A DNA stretch of 20,444 nucleotides from NCBI GenBank assembly GCA_022592445.1, contig JABYQR010000555.1, forward strand, positions 1 to 20,444. Direction: 5' to 3'. Position 1 is the stretch's first letter, and each line of letters opens with the position of its first letter. The notes beneath the pieces are model-generated. The model had not been told where the DNA came from. It did no database searches and saw nothing but the letters and a program-made list of their open reading frames with translations. Shown one piece after another: positions 1 through 8,802 of the stretch. The position numbers were made by a program, and so were the translations under genes. This DNA comes from Cytidiella melzeri (taxonomy: Eukaryota > Basidiomycota > Agaricomycetes > Polyporales > Irpicaceae).

Positions 1-2
1 TC

Positions 3-656
3 ACGCTTATATATGTTATGATTGGTACTAGACCAGACATTTCATACGCAGTCATACGTCTTTCACAGTACATGTCAAATCCAACTGACCACCATTATAA
101 ATCAGCTAAATATATACTGAGATATTTGCTTGGAACGCAGTCCTATGCGATCAAGTATAATGGATCAAGTAATGCTGGTATTATTGGTTATTCGGATGCA
201 GACTGGGCTGAGAATAAAGACGACAGACATTCGACAACAGGATATGTATTTCTATTGGCTGAAGGAGCAATTTCCTGGACTTCTAAGAAGCAGAAAACCG
301 TTGCTCTATCATCAATGGAATCAGAATACATGGCCTTGTGCGAAACTTCCAAGCAATGTTATTGGTTGCGCACCGTGCTCAAAGAATTGGATTTAAAACA
401 GCAAGAGCCTACCATTCTATGCTGTGATAATCATGGTGCTATTTACTTCACCAAGAATCCAAAGATAGAGTCACGCTCAAAGCATATTGACATTCGATAT
501 CATTATGTTAGAGAGTTTGTCAAAAATAAGAATGCCGAACTATATGCTGTTCCAACTGAAGAACAGATTGCTGATATCATGACAAAGTCATTGGCATTTC
601 AGAAGCAATCATACTTCAGTGGGAGATTAGGTCTAATTGATCTAAACACTCACTAA
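3..656 (+). CDS. Ty1/copia Pol C-terminus (RT tail + RNase H), 5'-truncated by window edge
   Basis: This is the C-terminal end of a Ty1/copia polyprotein, which copies element RNA into DNA (reverse transcriptase) and degrades the RNA strand (RNase H). The frame is already open at the window edge and reads into the copia signature GTRPDISYAV, then a run of RNase H motifs: YSDADWA (first catalytic Asp), the TTGYVFLL block, SSMESEYMAL (catalytic Glu), CCDNHGAIY (third Asp) and the SKHIDIRYHYVRE tail. The ADIMTK box near the end is also typical of copia. All the acidic residues I can identify are present and there is no internal stop, so this copy looks young. The stop codon lies 10 bp before a polypurine tract and LTR, the expected copia order. 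Integrase and the rest of RT lie outside the window. It is a different family from the copia copy at the right end, which is GC-richer and broken. Confidence 0.95.
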   Translation, partial: TLIYVMIGTRPDISYAVIRLSQYMSNPTDHHYKSAKYILRYLLGTQSYAIKYNGSSNAGIIGYSDADWAENKDDRHSTTGYVFLLAEGAISWTSKKQKTVALSSMESEYMALCETSKQCYWLRTVLKELDLKQQEPTILCCDNHGAIYFTKNPKIESRSKHIDIRYHYVREFVKNKNAELYAVPTEEQIADIMTKSLAFQKQSYFSGRLGLIDLNTH

Positions 657-666
657 TGTAACGGTT

Positions 667-675
667 AAGTGGGAG
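667..675 (+). promoter_or_regulatory. polypurine tract of the copia element
   Basis: The purine-rich string AAGTGGGAG sits directly before the TGTTAA that opens the LTR. This is the usual place and form of the copia plus-strand primer. Assigned by position and composition only. Confidence 0.7.
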
Positions 676-957
676 TGTTAAAACTATATAATATAATGAT
701 ATGATATGTAGTTTCCCACGCCTTATTACAAGGACGCTTTAGGTAGCAGAATTCCCACAGTCTTAGTATGGGAATTATGCAGCCGTATATGGAAACTCTA
801 GTAGTAACCATCACATTAGCTGAGACGTACAGATATGGATTGTAGTAATACTATACATATATGTACGCCTGTGTTCTAGTAGCATAGGAAATGACATGGA
901 AAGCACATATGACTCCAGTGGATGCCTAAAGCATACATCTGAGGACAAGTACTAGCA

Positions 958-1063
958 TGAGTCATTTACTCGTTATGTACGCCTCTGGTACAAGTGCTGA
1001 ACCTAGTCATACAATGAGTCATGCATGAGTCATGCACTCATAGCATGAGTCATGCATGAGTCA
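958..1063 (+). promoter_or_regulatory. cluster of five TGAGTCA (AP-1/Gcn4-type) sites in the LTR U3
   Basis: The heptamer TGAGTCA occurs at 958, 1015, 1026, 1046 and 1057, about 75-180 bp upstream of the LTR TATA box. TGA(C/G)TCA is the core recognised by Gcn4/CPC1/AP-1-type bZIP factors in fungi. The last four copies sit in short near-repeats of atgagtcatgc. The sites are seen directly; binding is inference. Confidence 0.5.
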
Positions 1064-1137
1064 TGTACTTAGTAGTATAGTAGAATAGCTGAAGTAGACA
1101 TGTATAGTAGTCGCTTACATAAGTAGATACAGACATG

Positions 1138-1144
1138 TATATAA
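1138..1144 (+). promoter_or_regulatory. TATA box of the copia LTR
   Basis: TATATAA followed by GCAGAGC, downstream of the TGAGTCA cluster and about 50-60 bp before the LTR end. It fits a Pol II core promoter with transcription starting near 1170. Confidence 0.55.
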
Positions 1145-1229
1145 GCAGAGCTGCTGAAGCAGCAAGAATAATAAGACTCATCTTCGAAGCTTAACAGCCT
1201 CTACCCCTCGCACACATATTCCACTTTGT

Positions 1230-1665
1230 TATTAACTATTTCATGCTTTATGATTTATCACTTTGCTATCAATAACATAATCACCTGTCACCCTGCAACT
1301 GCAGTTTACCAAACTGTATCTAGATTATTTGACATAGTTCAACACCATTAAAAAGAAGACACATTTCAAACAATCTTTATCTTCATGCTCTAATCCACAC
1401 ATTTGTTTCAATTCTGTACTCACACCCATCAATGCACTTCAAACAATACAGCACAGTCCCTCTTCTTTCATGAATGATTGTGTGCTTTAGTGAAGACAAA
1501 CTACTAACTTACTATACATTACTCATTGAAAAAGCCATTCCTAACAAAATTACTTGTTCAGGCTGCTACCAGCACCAAGTTTATTTACAAATCTGGCTCA
1601 AAAGATTATGTTTCATTCAACCTTCAGGAATTGTACTCGCTGCTTGCTGGCCTTGCTAATGCTAG
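1230..1665 (+). repeat. dispersed repeat family copy R1 (tail fragment)
   Basis: Starting at attaactatttcatgc this block matches, at high identity, the tails of the copies ending at 3909 and 8100 and, inverted, the copy starting at 4228. It ends with the family terminus ...GCTAG followed by T. The left side is cut off: the 33 bp between the copia LTR and this match are not part of the family. No coding capacity is evident. It lies just downstream of the SSP1 stop codon. Confidence 0.85.
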
Positions 1666-1712
1666 TTGATTTGTAGCAAACATACAGCTTATCTGCCACT
1701 TGGTGACCTACT

Positions 1713-2198
1713 CTATGCTTTTTCAAAATGGATCTGACCGTCCCCATGCCTGCTAACTATAATAATTCTACCGCCTGATTGGAACATAATGGGACCTTTA
1801 GCCAAGGCTTCATCTCGAATACGACTGATCTCTTCAACCGCCTTAAGGACTGATTTTTCCTGTGCATTGAAGTGGTCTTCAGCAAATTGACCTCCATTCC
1901 ATTTTAGCACCATTTGGGCATATCTATCTGGATGTTTTTTCTGAATTTCCGCGGCCCACTCAAGAGCTAGGGTGATTGCCTCATGCGGAACTCCTCCAAT
2001 ATTGGCAAGAGTTGTGAAATAGTCATCATACTGCTTCTGAGTCAATTCTTCTCTTCTAACTAGGGTGTGGTGATTGCTGAAGAGAGTTGCGTGGTGAGAG
2101 GGTGCTGTACTACTGTGTGGGAAAGCAGACACAGGCACCATGTGGATTGTACTGGTGAGCATGACAGCAGCCAAAATGAAAGAGGTTGAGAGCCGCAT
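1713..2198 (-). CDS. small secreted protein SSP1 (161 aa), function unknown
   Basis: The first ATG of the frame gives 161 residues. Residues 1-25 form a clear signal peptide (hydrophobic core LSTSFILAAVML, cleavage expected after VSA at 25), so the product should enter the secretory pathway. A dibasic VRR site at 47-49, after a Ser/His-rich pro-segment, suggests Kex2 processing. The mature part is charged, probably helical, and has no Cys; it contains a HPDRY motif near residue 89. No family is recognised. The signal peptide, the 5' leader with two introns and the promoter resemble those of SSP2 6 kb away in the opposite orientation, while the mature sequences barely align. An upstream in-frame extension exists but has no ATG and is part of the leader. 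It could be a secreted effector-like protein, but nothing in the sequence proves a role. Confidence 0.8.
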   Translation of the reverse strand: MRLSTSFILAAVMLTSTIHMVPVSAFPHSSTAPSHHATLFSNHHTLVRREELTQKQYDDYFTTLANIGGVPHEAITLALEWAAEIQKKHPDRYAQMVLKWNGGQFAEDHFNAQEKSVLKAVEEISRIRDEALAKGPIMFQSGGRIIIVSRHGDGQIHFEKA

Positions 2199-2243
2199 GA
2201 TAGTATACGAAGGGTGATCTTGGACAGGGAGTAAGATGGCTAG

Positions 2244-2304
2244 CTGTGAGAACAATCAGTACAGTGACCCAACGAAAGTGCAATGCAGAGAACAAAGCAC
2301 TTAC
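2244..2304 (-). other. 5'-leader intron 2 of SSP1
   Basis: On the minus strand it reads GTAAGTGC...TTCTCACAG, 61 bp, with a CTGAT branch-like motif near the 3' end. It lies 45 bp upstream of the SSP1 ATG and corresponds in position to the second leader intron of SSP2. Confidence 0.65.
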
Positions 2305-2373
2305 AAGCAAAAAAACCTGGAATAATAGGAAGGGTGATTTGACAAGGGTTTGATAAGATGATAAGATGGATTG

Positions 2374-2437
2374 CTGAAAGAGCAGTCTCAATAAAGTGAG
2401 CCAAGGCAAGTGAAATGTGGACAACAAAAGTACTTAC
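2374..2437 (-). other. 5'-leader intron 1 of SSP1
   Basis: On the minus strand it reads GTAAGTAC...CTCTTTCAG, 64 bp. It follows an exon ending CAGCGCTGGCCG that resembles the equivalent SSP2 exon (CAGTGCTGGTCA). The donor-to-donor distance to intron 2 is 133 bp, against 130 bp in SSP2. Confidence 0.6.
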
Positions 2438-2513
2438 CGGCCAGCGCTGAAGCAATGAAAGGCTTGGAAAAAAGTAGGTGTGCTGGGGTACAAAAATGGT
2501 GGTTCCAAGGGGC

Positions 2514-2523
2514 TTTATGTATC
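2514..2523 (-). promoter_or_regulatory. TATA-like element of SSP1
   Basis: The minus strand reads ATACATAAAG followed by CCCC. It aligns with GATATAAAG followed by CC in front of SSP2, at a similar distance from the first leader exon. The shared ATAAAGCC core in two paralogous promoters supports it as the core promoter. Confidence 0.5.
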
Positions 2524-2544
2524 TTTTGGCTCTGCCATACTGAT

Positions 2545-2936
2545 ACAACAAACAGTGCACATATGCTTGTAATTTGTCTATAAATTGCTTAGGTTAGCCC
2601 CTGATTTGGAGGCAATGATCAGTGATATGTGACCATCAGATTTGTTGCAGTCAGAATAGCCTCCAGCTTTCATCAGCTACCAATAGCACTGCCAGGTGAA
2701 GAGCAATTTGTTGCAATTTGTTTGTATTAGTAACAACAGAGCCAAATTTGATTAAGTGGGTCTCAATGCTTACAGTACTGGACATGCAAGGCAAACTACT
2801 TGCTGCAACCTCTAAAATCAGAGCACAAGAACTCATGATGTCTCACACAACCAGAGGATCAATTTCTTCCTGCATGATGTCTGACCCATTGCTAACTCCT
2901 AAAGGTATGCTGTTACAGGTGGATTAAGAAAAAAAA
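2545..2936. other. intergenic, no gene recognised
   Basis: AT-rich sequence upstream of SSP1. Only short chance reading frames on both strands and no recognisable domain. It ends in an A-rich run just before the next repeat block. Confidence 0.5.
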
Positions 2937-3202
2937 AAGGTGAAACACAATGGTTAGAGCACAAGAATGCCATCAAGGCTGTCCCATTCTGTTCTGCAAC
3001 AATCAATGTCTCTGTTGATGTGTTCTATTTTATCAATCAATCCCTACACCATATGCCTGACCTATTGCTGGCTTGTGTAAGGGGAAGTCAAAGAAAGGTA
3101 GAACACAATGATTGGAACCACTGCCAAGGCTGTCTCAGGCTCCCATGCAGTGCAACTATCAATGTCTCTGTTGGTTACCATTTACTATGTTTGATGAGTG
3201 TT
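2937..3202 (+). repeat. imperfect tandem duplication, unit about 157 bp
   Basis: Two diverged copies: one starts aaaggtgaaacacaatgg (about 2937), the other aaaggtagaacacaatga (about 3094). Both continue into ...caaggctgtc... and caatgtctctgttg. This leads directly into the tandem-repeat and tail modules of copy R2, so it may be an outer part of that family. Confidence 0.6.
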
Positions 3203-3909
3203 CCACAAAGTTTCACAACCATTAGTTGCTCTCTAGGCAGGAGTTACAATCAGAACACGGCCTGTGGAAATTCCATTGGGGGTGAGGCAGTTCAGACATC
3301 AACAGGACACATGTGACATGTTCTGGCAATTGATCTAATGAGACACCCTCAAGCCCCTTATTCTTGAAACAAGCAATTTTCCAGAATCAGCAGTGAGCAC
3401 TGCACAAGATAAAAGACAAGGTAGACGAAGCCCCTTGCTACCATTGGTGACTAACTGCATCAATGTATGGCTCCTTTTCCCACAACCGAGCTTATCAATT
3501 GTAGTACACATTCACTTTGTCCCAGATCAAGTTGCCTATCCAAGGTGTCACCAATAGCAAATGCCTGTGATACAGTCCATATCCATGACCAGATGGCTTG
3601 GCAAGGTCCTTGCCAGTGACAGAGTTGTCTACTGAGGTTCTTTTTGGTAACAAAGTCACAGATGCAATTAACTATTTCATGCTTTATGATTTATTACTTT
3701 GCTATCAATAACATAATCACCTGTCACCCTGCAACTGCAGTTTACCAAACTGTATCTAGATTATTTGACATAGTTCAACACCATTAAGAAGAAGACACAT
3801 TTCAAACAATCTTTATCTCCATGCTCTAATCCACACATTTGTTTCAATTCTGTACTCACACCCATCAATGCACTTCAAACAATACAGCACAGTCCCTCTT
3901 CTTTCATGA
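3203..3909 (+). repeat. dispersed repeat family copy R2 (one tandem unit plus truncated tail)
   Basis: It begins with one unit of the ~137-bp repeat (ccacaaagtttcacaacc ... gaggcagttcagacatcaac) and continues through acacatgtgacatgttct into the tail module, which matches the copy at 7311-8100 and, inverted, 4228-4985. The match stops at ctttcatgaat, about 240 bp short of the family terminus, so the CTAG end is missing. Confidence 0.85.
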
Positions 3910-4095
3910 ATTACAATTCCTGAAGAATGAAGAAGAATCGTTCCAGTTGGTGCCAGCACATTGATGCTTTTTCAGATGTGACCTTTTTGTCCCCCAAACT
4001 GTGGGAATTTGATGGGGTAATACATGCGGTAATAGATTTTGGAACAGTGTGGTGTAATGATTTGATGGTGTTTCATTTGCTTTGTTATTCACTCT
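3910..4095 (+). repeat. copy of the palindrome's central module
   Basis: From tcctgaagaatgaagaa onward this segment matches, in reverse orientation, the unpaired centre of the large palindrome (about 6060-6210) and, directly, the block at 10013. Shared landmarks are a GTTCCAG/GTTCCTG stretch, cagcacattgatg, and cctttttgtcccccaaa. It may mark an internally deleted relative of the palindromic element. Confidence 0.7.
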
Positions 4096-4227
4096 ACAAA
4101 TGCGTGTGATGAGCTGAATCTCCCATCAAAAATCTGTTTTTGTTTTTTGTATTGAACACATGTACATGAATAGACACAAATTTCACATTATCAGATAGTC
4201 GTGCCCTTCAGCAACACACAGACATAA

Positions 4228-5896
4228 CTAGCGTTAGCAAGGCCGGCAAGCGGCAAGTACAATTCCTGAACATTGAATGAAATATCACTTTTTGAGCCAG
4301 ATTTGTAAGTAAACTGGGTGCTGGTAGCAGCCTGAACAAGTAATTATGTTAGGAATGGCTTCTTCAATGAGTAATGTATAGTAAGTTGGTGGTTTGTTTC
4401 CATTGGAGCACACAATTATTCATGAAAGAAGAGAGACTGTGCTGTATTGTTTGAAGTGCAAAAATGGGTGTAAACACAGAATTAAAACATGAACAAGTTT
4501 GTGGAGTAGAGCATGGAGATAAAGATTGTTTGAGGTGTGTCTTCTTCTTGATGGTGTTGAACTATGTTAAATTTTCTAGATACAATTTGGTAAACTGCAG
4601 GAGCAGGTTTGCAAGTGATTATGTTATTGATAGCAAATTGAATAAATCATATAGCATGAAATGGTTAATTGCACCTGTGACTTTGTTACCAAAAGGAACC
4701 TGAGTAAACAACTCTGTTCCTGGTAAGGACCTTGCCAAGCCATCTGGTCATGAATATCAACTGTATTACGGGCATTTTGTATTGGTGACACCGTTGATAG
4801 GCGACTTGATCTGGGATAAAGTGACTGTACTACAAATGATAAGTCTGGTTGCGGGAAAACTAGCCATACATTGATGAGGGTAGTCACCAATGGTGGCAAG
4901 GGGCGTCATATATCTTATCATAAATCCAGTGCAGTGTTCACTGTTGTGTAAGAAATAAAGGGCTTGAGGTGTCTCATAAGATCAACTCCCACAGCAAGTT
5001 ACATGTGTCCTGTTGATGTATGAACTGCCTCATCTCCATTGAAACTGCCATAGACTGTGTTCTGATTATAACTCCTGCTTATAGAGCAGCTGGTGGTTGT
5101 GAAACTGTAAGAAAGAATCAAAGACAGTGCTCTATGGTGATGCAACCACATCCTGTTGATGTCTGAACTGCCTCAGCCCCACTAGAACTGCCTGATGTAT
5201 GAACTGCCTCATCTCCATTGAAACTGCCACAGGCTGTGTTCTGATTGTAACTCCTGCTTATAGAGCAACCAGTGGTTGTGAAACTTTGTGTAACAATCAA
5301 ATGCAGTGCTTGCTGCTAATGCAACTATGTCCTGTTGATGTCTGAACTGCCTCAGCCCCACTAGAACTTCCACAGGCTGTGCTCTGATTGTAGCTTCTCC
5401 TTAGAGAGAAACTAATGGTTGTGAAATTTTGTGGACCAATTGAATGCAGCTGCTTGGCTGCTGATGAAACCATGTCTAGCTGTGATGTTCTGCAACTGCC
5501 TCACCCCCATTGGAACTTGCCACAGGCTGTGTTCTGATTGGTAATTCCTGCTTAGAAAGCGAGACCCAATAACAGTTGTGAAACTTTGTAAAACAATCAG
5601 ATACAGTACTCACTACTAATGCAGCCACAAATTTACATTGTCCAAGAATGTAGGGATTGAGACTTTGTAGTTAGCTTCCAAAGTACTGGTAGTTCTTGCT
5701 CAGAGCCAATAATATTTGTGGCATGTCTTCTGATTGTATTCCTTGTTGGGAGATCACACAATGTCTGTAGATTGTGGTACATGTACCTGACCAGAATTTG
5801 ACACCATAGCAAGAGTGGAGTTTGAATCTGAGTCTGAGTGACCTTTTGCAGTAGACTGGCCATAACTTGCTCAATTCCACTTCAATTGACAGGATG
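4228..5896 (-). repeat. left arm of the palindrome (family copy R3)
   Basis: Contains the tail module (4228-4985), about four tandem units (4986-5640, one with an extra ~42-bp partial duplication near 5190) and the inner module (5641-5896). The inner edge ttcaattgacaggatg pairs with catcctgtcagttgaa at 6214. Confidence 0.85.
4986..5640 (-). repeat. tandem array, about 4 units, inverted orientation
   Basis: The recurring landmark gaactgcctca...ctgcc...tgtgttctgatt...gttgtgaaactttgt marks units at roughly 140-180 bp spacing. Units are diverged and differ by small indels, so no constant reading frame is kept. Confidence 0.8.
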
Positions 5897-6072
5897 ATTG
5901 TACCACGATGTTGCCACAAGATAGGGCTATCCAATGGTGTATTATATGTACAGTTGTGTACCCATTTCGGTCTGTAAAAATCAAAAAGTGCATTTTGACT
6001 GCAAAAGTGATCTGATACAAAGTCATAAAGGGCTGATAACAAGGCCAGTGTGATGCCATCAGCTGTATTCAT
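5671..6072 (-). CDS. possible 133-aa ORF spanning the palindrome centre, unknown
   Basis: An ATG-initiated open frame of 133 codons crosses the central segment into the left arm (start MNTADGITLALLSALYDF). No domain is recognised. The first half aligns in the same frame with the diverged copy at 10154-10422 (DGTTLSLLPTLPNFV), where many differences are substitutions rather than indels. This hints that the module was once coding. Further in, indels break the agreement. There is no signal peptide and the composition is ordinary. It may be a relic of a transposon protein or simply a chance frame. Confidence 0.25.
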   Translation of the reverse strand: MNTADGITLALLSALYDFVSDHFCSQNALFDFYRPKWVHNCTYNTPLDSPILWQHRGTIILSIEVELSKLWPVYCKRSLRLRFKLHSCYGVKFWSGTCTTIYRHCVISQQGIQSEDMPQILLALSKNYQYFGS

Positions 6073-6213
6073 TGTTTTGCTATTGACACTGTTACTTTCT
6101 GTATTTTGCCATCAAATTCCCACACTTTGGGGGACAAAAAGGTCACGTTTGAAAAGACATCAATGTGCTGGAGCACACAGGAACAATTCTTCTTCATTCT
6201 TCAAGATATGTAA

Positions 6214-8100
6214 CATCCTGTCAGTTGAAGTGGAGTTGAGCAAGTTAGGGCCAGTCTACTGAAAAAAGTCAATCAGACTCAGATTCAAATCCACTCCTGC
6301 TGGCAAATGATGTCAAATTCTGGTCAGGTACATGCAGCAATCTACAGACATTGCTTGCTCTCTGAACAAAGGATACAATTAGAAGCCATGCCACACATAG
6401 TATTGTCTCTGAGAAAGGATTACCACTACTTTGAAAGCTAACTACAAATTCTCAACCCCTACATTCTTGGACAATGGAAATTTGTGGCTGCATCAGTAGT
6501 GAGTACCGTATCTGGTTGTTCCACAAAGTTTCACCACCATTAGTTGCTCTCTTAACAGGAGTCAAAATCAGGACACAACCTGTGGCAGCTTAATGGGGAT
6601 GAGGCAGTTCAGACATCAACAGGACATGGTTGCATCAGCAGCAAGCACTGTGTTGGATTGTTGCACAAAGTTTTACAACCATTAGTTACTGTCCAAGGAG
6701 AAAATCAGAATATAGCCTGTGGCAGTTCTAATGGGGCAGAGGCAGTTCAGACATCAGAACATGGTTGCATCAGCATAGAGCACTGCCTTTGATTCTTCCA
6801 TACAGTTTCACAACCACCGGTTGCTCTGTAAGCAGGAGTTAAAATTAGAACACAGTCTGTGGCAGCTCTGGTGGGGGTGAGGTAGCGCGGATATCAGCTG
6901 GATCTGGTTTTATCAGCAGCCAGCACTGCATTCAATTGGTCCACAAAGTTTCACAAGCACTGAGTTCCAAGCAGGAGTTACAGCTGTGGCAGTTTCAATG
7001 GGGGTGAGGCAGTTCAGACATCAACTGTGCATGGTTGCATTGGCAGCAAGCACTGCATTCAAATGGTTCACAAGGTTTCACAACCACTACTCTCTAAGCA
7101 GAAGTTAAAATCAGAACACAATCTGTGGCAGTTCCAATAGGGGTGATGCAGCTCAGACATCAACAGGACATGGTTGCATCAGCAGCAACCACTGCGTCAG
7201 ATTGTTCCACAAAGTTTCACAACCATTAGTTGCCTTCTAAGGAGGAGTTACAACCGGAACACAGCCTGCAGCAGTTCTAGTGGGGCTGAGGCAGTTCAGA
7301 CATCAACGGGACACATGTGACATGTTCTAGCAATTGATCTAATGAGACACCCTCCAGCCCTTCATTCTTGAAGCAAGTAATTCTCTAGAATCAGCAGTGA
7401 ACACTCCACAAGATTAATGACAAGATAGATGAAGCTCCTTGCTACCATTGGTGACTACCTCCATCAAAGTATGGCTCCTTTTCCCGCAACCAAACTGATT
7501 AATTGTACTAGAGTCACTTTATCCCAGATCAAGTTGCCTATCAAAGGTGTCACCAATAGCAAAGGTCCGTAATACAGTCAATATTCATGACCAGATGGCT
7601 TGGCAAGGTCCTTACCAGGAACAGAGTTGTCTACTGAGGCTCTTTTTGGTAACAAAGTCACAGGTGCAATTAACTATTTCATGCTTATTCAATTTGCAAT
7701 CAATAACATAATCACTTGTAACCCTGCTCCTGCAGTTTACCAAATTGTATCTAGATCATTCAACAAAGTTTAACACCATTAGTAAGAAGACACATGTCAA
7801 ACAATCTTTATCTCCATGCTCTACTCCACAAACTTGTCTCAATTCTGTACTCACACCCCTTGTTGCACTTCAAAAAATACAGCACAGTCCCTCTTCTTTC
7901 ATGAATCATTGTGTGCTGCAGTGAAGACAAACCACCAAATTAATATACATTACTCATCAAAGAAGCTATTCCCAACAAAATTACTTGTTCAGGCAGGCTG
8001 CTACCAGCACCAAGTTTCCTTACAAATCAGGCTCAAAAATTAATTTTTCATTCAATATTCAGGAATTGTACTTGCTGCTTGCCGGCCTTGACAACGCTAG
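6214..8100 (+). repeat. right arm of the palindrome (family copy R4)
   Basis: Contains the inner module (6214-6480), about six tandem units (6481-7310) and the complete tail module (7311-8100), ending ...GCCGGCCTTGACAACGCTAG followed by T. This is the most complete tail in the window. Confidence 0.85.
6481..7310 (+). repeat. tandem array, about 6 units of ~137 bp
   Basis: The landmark ccacaaagtttcac (or a near variant) recurs near 6521, 6663, 6798, 6941, 7068 and 7207, a spacing of 127-143 bp. Each unit also carries gaggcagttcagacatcaac and catcagcagcaagcactg. Units vary too much in sequence and spacing to be a CRISPR array. Confidence 0.85.
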
Positions 8101-8216
8101 TTATAAGCCTACAAAGGGACATTTAGGAGGTGGGGGCTGTTCCCTAACACAGCATTCATGTTGTGGAAGCTATGACACTGATGCTGAAGGCTAGGGGGAT
8201 AATGAAGAGAATTTGC

Positions 8217-8453
8217 TTTAGAAACTGTAACAAACCTAATTTCCAAAACTGTCATTGATAACATAGCCTCAGCCACATGTGCCCTTAATGCAGAAATTCA
8301 CCTTGGAAACTGTAACCAACCTACTTTTCCAACCCAATTGTCATCAACAACATAGCCTCAGACACATTGGTGCTGATGAAAAAAAATTACCTAGGAGACT
8401 GTTACTGTTTCCAACCCAGTTGTTCTCAATAACATAGCCCTGTCACATCACCA
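8217..8453 (+). repeat. three tandem ~60-90-bp repeats in the SSP2 promoter
   Basis: Units begin at about 8217, 8303 and 8392. Each carries gaaactgtaac (gagactgttac in the third), a ccaacc/ccaaaa stretch, and ataacatagcctcagccaca (caacatagcctcagaca and ataacatagccctgtcaca in the others). The last unit is shorter and ends about 25 bp before the TATA box. The array could be a cis-regulatory module. Confidence 0.7.
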
Positions 8454-8477
8454 CAGCATATGGGCCACAAGGTATGA

Positions 8478-8483
8478 TATAAA
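8478..8483 (+). promoter_or_regulatory. TATA box of SSP2
   Basis: GATATAAAGCC lies about 55-60 bp upstream of the first leader exon motif and matches the ATAAAGCC element in front of SSP1. Confidence 0.6.
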
Positions 8484-8557
8484 GCCTCATGCCAATATTC
8501 TTGCACCTCAGCACGCATCCATCTCCCCAATAACTTCATTGCTTCCAGTGCTGGTCA

Positions 8558-8611
8558 GTAAGTGAAAGATCCTTGTTTACTGATGTTACTTCACTGACAT
8601 TATTCTTGCAG
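8558..8611 (+). other. 5'-leader intron 1 of SSP2
   Basis: 54 bp, GTAAGTG...TTCTTGCAG, with a CACTGAC branch-like motif 13 bp before the acceptor. The preceding exon ends attgcttccagtgctggtca, which is repeated before intron 2. Confidence 0.7.
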
Positions 8612-8687
8612 CTGACTATCCCACTGTTTATTTCGAAACATTCACAAGTTGCCCTTGGAAACATATCATTGCTTCCAGCCCTGGCCT

Positions 8688-8741
8688 GTAAGTACATAAT
8701 GGTTGTTTACTTATGTCACTTCAATGACAATGTTCTTCCAG
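8688..8741 (+). other. 5'-leader intron 2 of SSP2
   Basis: 54 bp, GTAAGTAC...TTCTTCCAG, with CAATGAC in the branch position. It lies exactly 130 bp downstream of intron 1, has the same length and is similar in sequence. It looks like the second copy of a duplicated exon-intron module. Confidence 0.7.
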
Positions 8742-8802
8742 CTAACTATTTCACTGTCTACTCAAAACCTTCTCAGTTCACCCTTTGCCATCCTATACCA
8801 TC

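Larger units (their letters stand above)
676..1196 (+). mobile_element. 3' LTR of the Ty1/copia element
   Basis: A 521-bp block starts with TGTTAA right after the polypurine tract and ends with TTAACA, a perfect 6-bp inverted terminus with TG...CA ends. It contains a TATA box (TATATAA) about 58 bp from its end, so U3 is long and R-U5 short. The right boundary is inferred from the matching termini, because the partner 5' LTR lies outside the window. If correct, the target duplication on this side would be GCCTC (1197-1201), which cannot be tested here. Confidence 0.75.
4228..8100. repeat. 3.9-kb imperfect palindrome, putative foldback-type or long-TIR element
   Basis: The left part (4228-5896) reappears reverse-complemented as the right part (6214-8100) around a central segment of about 317 bp. 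The order from each end inward is the same: terminus ACTAGCGTTAGCAAGG-like, an AT-rich tail module of about 760-790 bp, a tandem array of ~137-bp units, and an inner module. The outer ends extend symmetrically as ATAACTAGCG...CGCTAGTTAT. The dinucleotide TA flanks ACTAG/CTAGT on both sides, which would fit a TA target duplication. No transposase is recognised inside. Arms differ in length because the right arm has more tandem units. Whether this is one element or two head-to-head insertions cannot be settled here. Confidence 0.8.

Noticed and set aside
4464..4899. Frames of 79 and 91 codons on opposite strands
   Set aside because: They lie inside the repeat-family tail module, and the equivalent positions in the other copies are closed by stops or indels.
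6481..7310. Regularly spaced repeats as a CRISPR array
   Set aside because: Units are about 137 bp, diverged, with spacing of 127-143 bp and no short constant repeat; the organism is eukaryotic.
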